A DNA stretch of 9,587 bases. It comes from DATECU01 sp035286745. GTDB lineage: Bacteria; Acidobacteriota; Vicinamibacteria; Fen-336. Below the pieces are notes generated by a model. The model had not been told where the DNA came from. It did not search any database and saw only the letters and a list, made by a program, of their open reading frames with translations. Below, one piece after another: positions 1 through 7,375 of this stretch (position 1 is the first letter of the stretch; every line of letters starts with the position of its first letter). The position numbers and the translations under genes are program-made. Location: positions 1 to 9,587 of the forward strand of contig DATECU010000201.1 in the NCBI GenBank assembly GCA_035286745.1. Direction: 5' to 3'.

Positions 1-521
1 CGCCCCGAGCCGCGGAACGGCTCGCCGCGCGCCGCCCGCATCAGCTCCTCGGCGGCGTCTTCCACGCCACCGGTGAAGTCCCGCTGCCGGAATCGTGGCG
101 TCAGCAGCTCACGTATGATGCGATCGGCCCGAGCGTCGGGGATCGCCGGCTCCAGGCCGTAGCCGACCTCGATCCGCAAACGCCGGTCGTCCACGAACGC
201 CATCAGGACGACGCCGTTGTGCTTGCCCTTCTGGCCCACGCCCCAGGCCTTGAAGGCGGCGGCCGCGAACTCCTCGATCGTGGTTCCGGCGGGCAGCCGG
301 CCATCCAGGTAGACCAGCACCTGCGAGGACGTCTCCCGCTCGAACTGGGCCAGTCGCTCGTTCAAGGCGGCCAGCCGTGCCGCGTCGGTGACGCCCGCCC
401 TGTCCGTGGCGTAGCGATCGGGGCGCGGTGGGACCGCGACCTCGGCGCCAAGGCCGCGTGGCAAGGCGATCAGGGCAACGAGGACCGGCCAGAGTGCCAT
501 GGCGCGCCCCGGCCGACCCAC
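1..521 (-). CDS. Exported TPM-domain (TLP18.3/Psb32/MOLO-1 fold) protein, C-terminus cut by window edge
   Basis: The visible 173 residues begin with a likely signal peptide. It has an arginine-containing start and a hydrophobic run MALWPVLVALIALP, with a probable cleavage site after GLGA (residue 26). A TPM domain follows at about residues 35-165. Its marks are a helix with NERLAQFERET, a strand with SQVLVYLDG, then KHNGVVLMAFVDD, RLRIEVGYGLE and a helix with RIIRELLTPRF followed by the RQRDFTGGV segment. The domain is known in photosystem repair (Psb32), acid-phosphatase-like activity and receptor chaperones (MOLO-1), so no single activity can be assigned. Bacterial members usually carry a membrane segment and glycine-rich tail after the domain; that part would lie left of position 1. 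I chose GTG at 521 because GGGAG stands 8 bases upstream; ATG at 500 is the alternative and lacks a ribosome site. The gene is last of three in its operon, 4 bases after the preceding stop. The family call is firm; the role is not. Confidence 0.85.
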   Translation of the reverse strand, partial: MGRPGRAMALWPVLVALIALPRGLGAEVAVPPRPDRYATDRAGVTDAARLAALNERLAQFERETSSQVLVYLDGRLPAGTTIEEFAAAAFKAWGVGQKGKHNGVVLMAFVDDRRLRIEVGYGLEPAIPDARADRIIRELLTPRFRQRDFTGGVEDAAEELMRAARGEPFRGSG

Positions 522-525
522 GCCA

Positions 526-1095
526 TCAGCTCCCAGCTTGAGCCTCCACACCCGGAGAAAAGGCGATGACCGTTTGGTGGTTGACGGCCAGAAACGGCGT
601 GTGCAGTCGGGTGGCCAGGTTGTCGATCACAGCGTAGGTAGCGTTCACCATCGGCAGGAACCTCTTGGCCTGAGGCCGGGCCAGGGCCGCCACGCCGCCG
701 GCCAGCAGTCCCTCGAGGCGGATCCCGTTGACGGTTACCATCACCACCGGCTCCGGCTTCTGCTGCACCATGCTCGCGTACCAGCGGGGATCCACGGCCC
801 GCTGGTGCTTCTCGTACTCGAAGGCGCAAACGATGGCGTCGGGCCGGACCTGGAGCTCACCTGGCACCGAGATGGCGGGACCGGTCGGGGGCAGAATGGT
901 GGCGCCGGTGAGGATCAGCGTCTCGCGCGCCTGGCCGGGGTGAGACGCCCCCAGGCGCGGGTTGTTCAGCAGCTCCAGGAATCGGAAGTGGGCCGCCGAG
1001 CCGGGGACGCCGGGCAACACGATGGTCCCCACGAAGACCGCTTCCGCGGTCACGATCTGAGCCACCACGCTGCCGGCTTCGGTGCTATCGGCCAT
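526..1095 (-). CDS. Unrecognised 189-residue protein, possible tandem duplication, between two TPM genes
   Basis: I do not recognise a named family with confidence. There is no signal peptide, membrane helix or cysteine pair, so it is probably cytoplasmic. Predicted composition is beta-rich. Two halves look alike: about residues 19-93 (FVGTIVLP, LLNNP, TLILTGATIL, VRPDAIVCAFE) and about 118-181 (VMVTVNGIRLEG, KRFLPMVNATYAVI, FLAVNHQTVIAFS). Each has a strand and loop, a strand near L-(I/P)-(L/M)-x-x-A-T, and a closing strand ending in V-I-V-x-AF or T-V-I-AF. They are joined by a linker with DPRWYASMVQQKPEP. The start ATG at 1095 lies 11 bases inside the end of the upstream TPM gene and the next TPM gene begins 4 bases after its stop, so it is embedded in one operon. 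The ribosome site is weak (GGAG about 13 bases upstream). A role as a partner of the TPM proteins is inferred from position only. Confidence 0.75.
   Translation of the reverse strand: MADSTEAGSVVAQIVTAEAVFVGTIVLPGVPGSAAHFRFLELLNNPRLGASHPGQARETLILTGATILPPTGPAISVPGELQVRPDAIVCAFEYEKHQRAVDPRWYASMVQQKPEPVVMVTVNGIRLEGLLAGGVAALARPQAKRFLPMVNATYAVIDNLATRLHTPFLAVNHQTVIAFSPGVEAQAGS
530..534 (-). promoter_or_regulatory. Ribosome binding site that decides a GTG start
   Basis: GGGAG on the minus strand lies 8 bases before GTG at 521, inside the end of the upstream gene. A TGATG at the upstream stop (ATG at 526) is only 3 bases away and opens a different, short frame. The spacing therefore favours GTG 521 for the exported TPM gene. 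No comparable site precedes ATG 500. Confidence 0.5.
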
Positions 1096-1753
1096 GGGTT
1101 AGGGGCTTCTCCGCCCTGGGGCCATCGGGCAACTCGTTCACGTCGTCGGGGCCGCGCCGAACGCCGTGGCGCTCCAAAAGCTCGCCCGAGAGCCGGATAC
1201 CCTCGATCAGGGCGGCGGCCGGACGGCCCTCGCGCATCCCCCTGACGACGCCGGCCACGATGCTCTCCCACTCCTGCTGGGCCACCCTGGCCTTGATGCC
1301 GCTGTCCCCCAGCACCACCACCCGGTGCTCGAAGAGCGAGACGAAGAGCAGAATGCCGGTGCGTTCCCGGGTGCGAAAGACCTCGGCATCCAGAAACGCC
1401 TGAGCGGCTCGAGCGTCGACCCGGCGAGCCACCACCTCGGGGGAGGCCAGGAGGCGACGGAGCGCCGGGAGACTCGCCAGCACATAACCCATGGCCAGGC
1501 CGCCCGCCGCCGGCAGGGTCATCCACAGCGGGAGCGGCCCACCCCAGTAGCCGCCGAGATCATGGACCGCGGCGGCGGTCAAGACAAGGAGCAGCGCGCC
1601 CAGGGCGGCGCCCTTCCATTGGGCGTGGGTGTACTGGTCGGAGGCCGCCACCACCGAGACCACGATCTCGCCGGAGGTCTTCTGCTCGGCCTCCTGGACG
1701 GCGGCTGCGATCGCCTCCCGGTCGGCCGGAGAGAGCAAGCTGTCCACGGACAT
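1085..1753 (-). CDS. TPM-domain membrane protein with two transmembrane helices inside the domain
   Basis: This is a 222-residue protein. The first part of a TPM domain (about residues 8-46) has the helix REAIAAAVQEAEQKTSGEI and the strand VVSVVA. Two hydrophobic helices follow at about 47-63 and 77-97, joined by a short loop. The second half (about 105-205) has AQAFLDAEVFRTRERTGI, LLFVSLFEHRVVVLGDSGI, EWESIVAGVV and the family-typical ending near DDVNELPD. The helical hairpin splits the domain, placing both halves on the same side of the membrane. Family function is not settled; members are common next to lemA genes and other TPM genes, but no lemA is visible here. I chose ATG 1753 because the domain begins directly after it; the open frame continues to 2080 but that part is the antisense of the signal peptide and N-terminus of the peptidase gene. 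Its ribosome site is poor. It leads a three-gene operon, overlapping the next gene by 11 bases. Confidence 0.87.
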   Translation of the reverse strand: MSVDSLLSPADREAIAAAVQEAEQKTSGEIVVSVVAASDQYTHAQWKGAALGALLLVLTAAAVHDLGGYWGGPLPLWMTLPAAGGLAMGYVLASLPALRRLLASPEVVARRVDARAAQAFLDAEVFRTRERTGILLFVSLFEHRVVVLGDSGIKARVAQQEWESIVAGVVRGMREGRPAAALIEGIRLSGELLERHGVRRGPDDVNELPDGPRAEKPLTHGR

Positions 1754-1847
1754 GATGGCTTCGAAGCTACCACAGAATGAGCGGACGAGCGCCCCGATCC
1801 CGCGGTTTTCGGCTAGGCTTCGTCTTTGCTTCTTGCTTGGAGGTCTG
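1754..1847. promoter_or_regulatory. Divergent intergenic spacer, expected promoter region for both operons
   Basis: These 94 bases separate the divergent TPM operon and the M14-SNF2-SWIM operon, so both promoters should lie here or inside the flanking 5' ends. I see no convincing -35/-10 pair on either strand. The plus-strand half ahead of the peptidase start is pyrimidine-rich with repeated GCTT (about 1817-1838). It ends in GGAGG at 1839-1843, which serves as the ribosome site for ATG 1848 with a short 4-base gap. Confidence 0.4.
1758..1767. repeat. Perfect 10-base palindrome GCTTCGAAGC before the TPM operon start
   Basis: The sequence is its own reverse complement and sits 5-14 bases upstream of ATG 1753, where a ribosome site or operator would be. 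GGCTTCG recurs at 1816-1822 without its mirror half. It could be a small operator or chance; length alone is not conclusive. Confidence 0.35.
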
Positions 1848-4637
1848 ATGGCCCGGCGTTCCTTGCTTCCCGTCTTCCTGCTCTCCGCCCTTTCCGCGAC
1901 CGCCCAATCCCCTGACGTGACCGAGCCCGGTTCGCGGGAAGCGATCGCGGCCGCCACCACCGAAACCCGCTTCCTTTCGCCCTGGGTTGCCGATGTGCCC
2001 GGCTCCGCCGTTGTCCCCTCGCCGACCAGCTTCCTCGGCCACATCGTCGGCGCTCCCGGTGAGCTGACCCGCACCGACAAGATCTACGCCTACTACCGTG
2101 CCCTGGCCGCGGCCACCTCACGGGTCAGGGTGGAGACCATCGGCCACAGCGAAGAGGGCCGCGAGATCCTGCTGATCGTTGTGGGCGACCAGGCCACCCT
2201 GGCCGACCTGGACCGCCGTCGGGCCGAGATGGCGATCCTGGCCGACCCCCGCAAGAGCGACCAGGCGGAGGCCGAGCGCATCATCGCCCGCTCCAAGCCG
2301 TTCTACATGCTCCACGGTGGCCTGCACTCGGAGGAGACGGGAAGCCCGGAGATGTTGATGGAGCTCACCTATCGCCTCGCGGTCTCCGAGGCCCCCCACA
2401 TCCAGACCATCCGAGACCATGTCGTGGTCCTCATCAACCCGGTGGCCGAGCCCGACGGCCACGACCGCGCCGTCGACTGGTTCTATCGCCACCTCAAGGG
2501 CAAGACCGACTACGACGAGCTGCCGCCTACCGGACCGCCCTACTGGGGCAAGTACGTCTTCCACGACAACAACCGAGACGGCATCCAGCGCAAGCTGGCC
2601 CTGACCCGCGCCACCCAGGACGCCTTCCTCAAGTGGCACCCGGTGGTGGTCCATGACCTGCACGAGTCGATACCGCTGCTCTCCATCTGGACCGGCACCG
2701 GGCCCTACAACGTCCACCTCGACCCCATCACCACCACCGAGTGGCACGCCATGGCCTTCCACGAGGTGACCGGCCTCACCTCGTTCGGCATGCCCGGCGC
2801 CTGGACCTGGGGCTTCGGCGAGGGCTGGGCCCACGTCTTCGCCGACTCGGTGGCCACCAACCACAACGCCATCGGCCGCGGCTACGAGACCTTCGGCAAC
2901 GCCACCGCGGAGACGGTGGAGCGCGTGCTGGACCCCGAAGACGAGCGTTATACGGGACGCCCGGTCACCAAGGCCGACTGGTACCGCACCTCACCCCCGC
3001 CCAAGCGGTTCAAGTGGTCGCTGCGCGACAACACCAATTACATGCAGACCGGGGTCTTGCTGGCCCTCCAGTACGCGTCTCGCAACGGCGACGACATGCT
3101 GCGGAACTTCTGGCGCCGCGGCCGCAATGCCGTGCTCAAGGGCCAGACCGACAAGCCCTTCGCCGTCGCGGTCCCCGAGAAACAGGACGACACCCGCCGC
3201 CTGGCCACCATGGTCAACCTGCTCCGCGAGCACGGGATCGAGATCTCCCGCGCCGCCCAAGCGTTCAAGGTCAAGGAGGGCGACTTCCCCGCCGGCAGCT
3301 TCCTGGTGCGCCTGGACCAGCCCTATCGCGGCTTCGCCCTCGATCTCCTGCTGCCTCAGAAGTACCCGATCGAGGACGCGCCTTACGATCCCTACGACGA
3401 CGTGGCCTGGGACCTGCCCACCGCGCTCGGCGTCGAGGTCAAAGCCATCGAGGACGAGGCGGTCAAGGCGGTGCCGGTTTCCCTGGTGACCGAGCCAGTG
3501 GCCTTCCCCGGCGGGCTCGAGGAGGACGGGGCCTTCTACCTGATCAAGGACAGCGGCCAGGAGGCCTTGCTCGCCGCGCGCGTTCGCCTGGCGAAGTTCA
3601 AGGTGGAGGTCGCCGAGAAGCCCTTCTCCTCCGGCGGGGACGACTACCCCGCCGGCTCCTGGGTGATCGCGTCGCAGCCAGGCCTGCGACCGGTCCTGGC
3701 GAAAGCCGCCGCCGACCTCGGCCTGCACGTGGACGCCACCGACGCGGTGCCTCCGGTTCCCCGTCATGCGCTCGACCTGCCTCGTTTGGCGGTGCTCCAG
3801 ACCTGGAGCGACACCCAGTCGGCCGGCTGGGTCCGCATGATCTTCGACCAGCAGGCGATCCCCTACACCCTGATCATGGACGAGGACGTACGCAAGGGCG
3901 GCCTGCGCCAGCGCTTCGATGTCGTCTTGTTCCCCAACACCTGGGACAGCCTCAAGGGCATCGTCGGCGGCATCGACCCCAAGTTCTCGCCGCTCGCCTA
4001 CACCAAGGCCCCCCAGTTCTCCACCCAGGGGACTCCCACCGCGTCGGCCGACATCACCGGCGGACTCACCTGGCGCGGGGTGGGCCATGTGGAGGAGTTC
4101 GTGCGCCAGGGCGGGGTTCTGATCACCCTGGGCGGGGCCTCGGCGCTCGCGTTAGACGGAGGCCTGGCCCGCGACGTACGCCGGGCGCGCGTCAAGGAGG
4201 TGTTCACCCCGGGCAGCGAGCTGCGGGTTCGCTTCCCGCGACCCGAGCACCCCATCGCCTACGGCTACCCGGAGACCACTTCGGTCTTCCGCGAGAACCG
4301 ACCCGTCTACGACGTGCGCCGGCCGCGGCGAGGCCAGGTGGTCATGCAGTGGGGGACCAAACCCCGCTCCGACGACGATGAGGCAGAGGCCAAGCCGGCG
4401 GACTCCGGCGCCGACAAGAAGGAGAAGGACGAGCCGCTGGTCGTCAGTGGCGGCATCAAGGGCGCTAGCGAGCTTGCCGGCAAGCCCGCCGTCCTCGACA
4501 TCCCCACCGGCAAGGGCCGCGTCGTGGCCTTCGACTTCGACCCCATCCACCGCTACCAGACCGCATCCGACTTCCGTTTGGTGTGGAACCTGATCCTCAA
4601 CTGGAACGACCTGCCGCCGGTGCCCAAGGGCGAGTGA
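1848..4637 (+). CDS. Secreted M14-family zinc metallocarboxypeptidase-like protein with ThuA-like C-terminal region
   Basis: The protein has 929 residues. A signal peptide at 1-19 (MARRSLLPVFLL, cleavage after ATA) directs export. The M14 domain spans about 75-380. Zinc ligands are H160 and E163 in GGLHSEETGSPE and H272 in VVHDLHES. N242-R243 in HDNNRDG match the substrate carboxylate-binding Asn-Arg, and E347 in GYETFGN is the likely catalytic glutamate. The usual NPDG loop reads NPVAEPDG, with E201 in place of Asn. A middle region (about 380-630) is typical of the large M14 subgroup. About 639-775 resembles a ThuA or class I glutamine-amidotransferase-like fold (RLAVLQTWSD, FDVVLFPNTW, VEEFVRQGGVLITLGG). 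A charged linker rich in D, E and K follows near 840-864. It probably trims peptides outside the cytoplasm; the substrate is unknown. ATG 1848 was chosen over an in-frame ATG at 1629 because it begins the signal peptide and has GGAGG upstream. Its stop overlaps the SNF2 start. Confidence 0.92.
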   Translation: MARRSLLPVFLLSALSATAQSPDVTEPGSREAIAAATTETRFLSPWVADVPGSAVVPSPTSFLGHIVGAPGELTRTDKIYAYYRALAAATSRVRVETIGHSEEGREILLIVVGDQATLADLDRRRAEMAILADPRKSDQAEAERIIARSKPFYMLHGGLHSEETGSPEMLMELTYRLAVSEAPHIQTIRDHVVVLINPVAEPDGHDRAVDWFYRHLKGKTDYDELPPTGPPYWGKYVFHDNNRDGIQRKLALTRATQDAFLKWHPVVVHDLHESIPLLSIWTGTGPYNVHLDPITTTEWHAMAFHEVTGLTSFGMPGAWTWGFGEGWAHVFADSVATNHNAIGRGYETFGNATAETVERVLDPEDERYTGRPVTKADWYRTSPPPKRFKWSLRDNTNYMQTGVLLALQYASRNGDDMLRNFWRRGRNAVLKGQTDKPFAVAVPEKQDDTRRLATMVNLLREHGIEISRAAQAFKVKEGDFPAGSFLVRLDQPYRGFALDLLLPQKYPIEDAPYDPYDDVAWDLPTALGVEVKAIEDEAVKAVPVSLVTEPVAFPGGLEEDGAFYLIKDSGQEALLAARVRLAKFKVEVAEKPFSSGGDDYPAGSWVIASQPGLRPVLAKAAADLGLHVDATDAVPPVPRHALDLPRLAVLQTWSDTQSAGWVRMIFDQQAIPYTLIMDEDVRKGGLRQRFDVVLFPNTWDSLKGIVGGIDPKFSPLAYTKAPQFSTQGTPTASADITGGLTWRGVGHVEEFVRQGGVLITLGGASALALDGGLARDVRRARVKEVFTPGSELRVRFPRPEHPIAYGYPETTSVFRENRPVYDVRRPRRGQVVMQWGTKPRSDDDEAEAKPADSGADKKEKDEPLVVSGGIKGASELAGKPAVLDIPTGKGRVVAFDFDPIHRYQTASDFRLVWNLILNWNDLPPVPKGE
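4634..4637 (+). other. GTGA stop/start overlap coupling the M14 and SNF2 genes
   Basis: The GTG start of the SNF2 gene and the TGA stop of the peptidase gene share GTGA. AAGGG at 4626-4630 is only 3 bases from this GTG, so reinitiation by the ribosome finishing the peptidase is the likely route. If GTG 4646 is used instead, the gap is 8 bases and coupling is still plausible. Confidence 0.5.
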
Positions 4638-7372
4638 GTGGCGTCGTGACCAGGACCGAACCCGCGTCGGCTGGTTCAGCCGGCCTAGCCCCGGTCCTCA
4701 CGCCTCACGGCCGACTGCTGCTCGTCCCCGCGGAGGACGCCTCTGCGCTGCCGGCCGAGCAGTCTCGTCGGTTGCAGGACGCGTTCGCGCAAGGGGCTGG
4801 TGCAGGGCTTCTGCAACTGGGTGCAGGGGAGGTCGGGACGGCGCTCCCGGCGGTGCTCCACTACTGGCGCGAGCTGGCCACGCTCTTCGTCACCGCCGTC
4901 TGCACGCTACCCGGCGTCGAAGAGGATGGTGCCGCGGCGCAGCTCCCGCCACCACCACGGATCGAGCTCTTGGCGCTCGCCTCGGCGGCACCACCGATGA
5001 CCGGAGCGGAGTACCTGACCCCCGCCGTACTCGAGGCCCTGTGGGGCGAAATGGGCTCGGCTTTTCGCAGCGAGCTGGCCCGATCGGGGCTGTCCGTCCA
5101 GGAGCTGCTCAAGCGCTTTAGCCCGGCCTGGAACCTGGTCGGCCGCGTCCACTTCAACCTGGCCGAGAACCGCCGGGACGAGGAGGCTCCGTTCGCGTTC
5201 CTGGCCACCTACACCTCGCGCCTCTCCGCGCACGGCAAGGCCCAGCACCTTCCGCTCGGCCAGGCCTTGCGCGAGTACGCGGGCTCGGCCCAGCGCGACC
5301 GCTTGCTTTCGCTGCTGCTGCCCGTCCAGCGTGCGGCTGAGCAGTGCGCGTGGCTCAGGGCGATGGTCGACGCAGAGGAGATCTTCCACCCGTTGCGTTG
5401 GACGCCGCGAGAGGCGTTCCAGCTCCTCACCGATTTGCCGCGCCTGGAATCAGCGGGCGTGATCGTGCGGGTTCCGGGCGGCTGGAGGGCCAACCGCCCG
5501 CCGCGACCGCAGGTGACCGGGAGCGTCGGCGGCAAGAAGCCGGCGGGCCTGGGTACCGATGCGCTCCTCGACTTTCGGATGGAGCTGACGCTTGACGGCG
5601 AGCGGCTGACGGCGGGCGAGGTGGAGCGGCTGCTTACCGGCACCGAGGGTCTGGCGCTCATCCGCGGCCAGTGGGTCGAAGTCGATCCCGCCAAACTCCG
5701 CCGCATGATCGATCGATTCACCGAGGCCGAGCGCGCTGCCGCCGCTGGTGGACTCACCCTTGGCGAAGCCATGCGGATGCTCGCGGGCGCCGACGTCGCG
5801 AGCGACTCGCCGGTAGCCGATCCCGATTGGTCGCGAGTCGTCGCCGGCCCCTGGCTCGCCGAGACGCTCAAGGCGCTGCGCAGCCCCCAGGGCCTCGCCC
5901 ATGCCGAGCCAGGGGGCGCTCTCAAGGCGACCTTGCGGCCGTACCAGCAGGTGGGAACTCGCTGGCTGCATCTCCTGACGGGGCTTGGCCTCGGATCCTG
6001 CCTGGCGGACGACATGGGCCTGGGCAAGACCATGCAGGTGCTGGCGTTGCTGCTGATCCTCAAGCGACAGCGCGACGGCGCGAAGCCACCGAGCCTGCTG
6101 GTCGCGCCGGCATCGCTGCTGGCCAACTGGGCGGCCGAGGCGAGTCGTTTTGCGCCGGATCTCAGACTGCTGATCGCTCATCCATCCGCGATGCCCGCCG
6201 CCGGGCTGCGGGAGCTGTCGGCCAAACACCTCGCCGGCGTCGACCTGGTCGTCACCAGCTACGGATCGCTGCTCAGGCTTCCCCTGATCGAGAAGCTCGG
6301 CTGGCACCTGGTGGTGCTCGACGAGGCACAAGCCATCAAGAACCCCTCCGCGCGGCAGACCCGCGCCGCCAAGAGGCTCGCCGCCCAGGCGCGGATCGCG
6401 CTCACCGGCACACCCATCGAGAACCGCCTGTCCGACCTCTGGTCGATCTTCGACTTTGTGAACCCGGGCCTGCTGGGTTCCGCCAAGGAGTTCACGGCGT
6501 TCGCCAAACGCCTGGCGGCCAGACCGCACAATCCCTACGAGCCGCTCCGCGAGTTGGTTCGGCCCTACATCCTGCGCAGGCTCAAGACCGACAAGTCGGT
6601 GATCGACGACCTGCCGGAGAAGACCGAGCTCACGGCCTTCTGCCTGCTCAGCCGGAAGCAGGCCGCGCTCTATCAGCGGTCGGTGCAGGAGTTGGCCGAG
6701 CAGATGGCTGGCGCCTCCGGCATCAAGCGCAAGGGGGTCGTCCTGGCCTTCCTGACGCGATTCAAGCAGATCTGCAACCACCCCTCCCAGTGGCTCGGCG
6801 ATGGCGGATGGGCCGAGGCGGACAGCGGCAAGCTCTCCCGCCTCCGCGAGATCGCCGAGACGATCGCGGCCAGGCAGGAGAAGGTACTGGTCTTCACTCA
6901 GTACCGCGAGGTCACCGCGCCGCTCGCCGCCTTCCTGGGGGGCGTGTTCGGGCGGCCGGGTCTGGTCCTGCACGGCGGCACAGAAGTGAAGAAGCGCCGG
7001 GAGCTGGTGCTGCAGTTTCAGGAGGACGAAGCCACGCCCTTCTTCGTCCTCTCGCTCAAGGCGGGTGGGACCGGCCTCAACCTCACCGCCGCCTCTCACG
7101 TCGTCCATTTCGACCGCTGGTGGAACCCCGCGGTCGAGAACCAGGCTACGGATCGAGCCTTCCGCATCGGCCAGGTGAAGAGCGTGCTGGTACACAAGCT
7201 GGTCTGCCGGGGGACGGTCGAGGAGAAGGTCGACCGCCTGATCGAATCGAAGCAGCAGCTCTCGAAGGACCTGCTGGAAGGCGGAGCGGAGTTGTCCCTC
7301 ACCGAGATGAAAGACGACGAGTTGCTCCGATTCGTCAGTCTCGATATCCACGCCGCATCGGCCGAGGAGTGA
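4634..7372 (+). CDS. SNF2-family ATPase/DNA translocase with bacterial SNF2-associated domain
   Basis: This is a cytoplasmic protein of 912 residues. The first ~310 residues are an alpha-rich region without a clear name. About 310-410 match the bacterial SNF2-associated domain (DUF3670/PF12419 type; LLDFRMELTLDGERLT, LALIRGQWVEVDP, GLTLGEAMRML). The ATPase core follows: motif I DDMGLGKT (K465), motif II DEAQ (D563-Q566), motif III LTGTPIENRLSDLW, then in lobe two VLVFTQYRE, LKAGGTGLNLT and TDRAFRIGQ (R841, R844). All catalytic motifs are intact, so it should hydrolyse ATP and translocate on or remodel DNA-protein complexes; strand-separating activity is not expected for SNF2 proteins. I took GTG 4634, which overlaps the preceding stop as GTGA; GTG 4646 is an alternative, and both have weak ribosome sites. 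The SWIM gene follows after 3 bases, a pairing also seen in Bacillus subtilis (ywqA-ywqB). The family call is very secure; the cellular role is not. Confidence 0.94.
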   Translation: MSGVVTRTEPASAGSAGLAPVLTPHGRLLLVPAEDASALPAEQSRRLQDAFAQGAGAGLLQLGAGEVGTALPAVLHYWRELATLFVTAVCTLPGVEEDGAAAQLPPPPRIELLALASAAPPMTGAEYLTPAVLEALWGEMGSAFRSELARSGLSVQELLKRFSPAWNLVGRVHFNLAENRRDEEAPFAFLATYTSRLSAHGKAQHLPLGQALREYAGSAQRDRLLSLLLPVQRAAEQCAWLRAMVDAEEIFHPLRWTPREAFQLLTDLPRLESAGVIVRVPGGWRANRPPRPQVTGSVGGKKPAGLGTDALLDFRMELTLDGERLTAGEVERLLTGTEGLALIRGQWVEVDPAKLRRMIDRFTEAERAAAAGGLTLGEAMRMLAGADVASDSPVADPDWSRVVAGPWLAETLKALRSPQGLAHAEPGGALKATLRPYQQVGTRWLHLLTGLGLGSCLADDMGLGKTMQVLALLLILKRQRDGAKPPSLLVAPASLLANWAAEASRFAPDLRLLIAHPSAMPAAGLRELSAKHLAGVDLVVTSYGSLLRLPLIEKLGWHLVVLDEAQAIKNPSARQTRAAKRLAAQARIALTGTPIENRLSDLWSIFDFVNPGLLGSAKEFTAFAKRLAARPHNPYEPLRELVRPYILRRLKTDKSVIDDLPEKTELTAFCLLSRKQAALYQRSVQELAEQMAGASGIKRKGVVLAFLTRFKQICNHPSQWLGDGGWAEADSGKLSRLREIAETIAARQEKVLVFTQYREVTAPLAAFLGGVFGRPGLVLHGGTEVKKRRELVLQFQEDEATPFFVLSLKAGGTGLNLTAASHVVHFDRWWNPAVENQATDRAFRIGQVKSVLVHKLVCRGTVEEKVDRLIESKQQLSKDLLEGGAELSLTEMKDDELLRFVSLDIHAASAEE

Positions 7373-7375
7373 TCG

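Noticed and set aside
1629..1847. N-terminal extension of the peptidase from ATG 1629
   Set aside because: It would bury the signal peptide, overlap the divergent TPM gene antisense, and lacks a ribosome site; ATG 1848 has both signal peptide and GGAGG.
2741..4381. A 546-codon plus-strand frame inside the peptidase gene
   Set aside because: Its product is Arg/Pro/Gly-rich without domains and the overlapping M14 frame is clearly the coding one.
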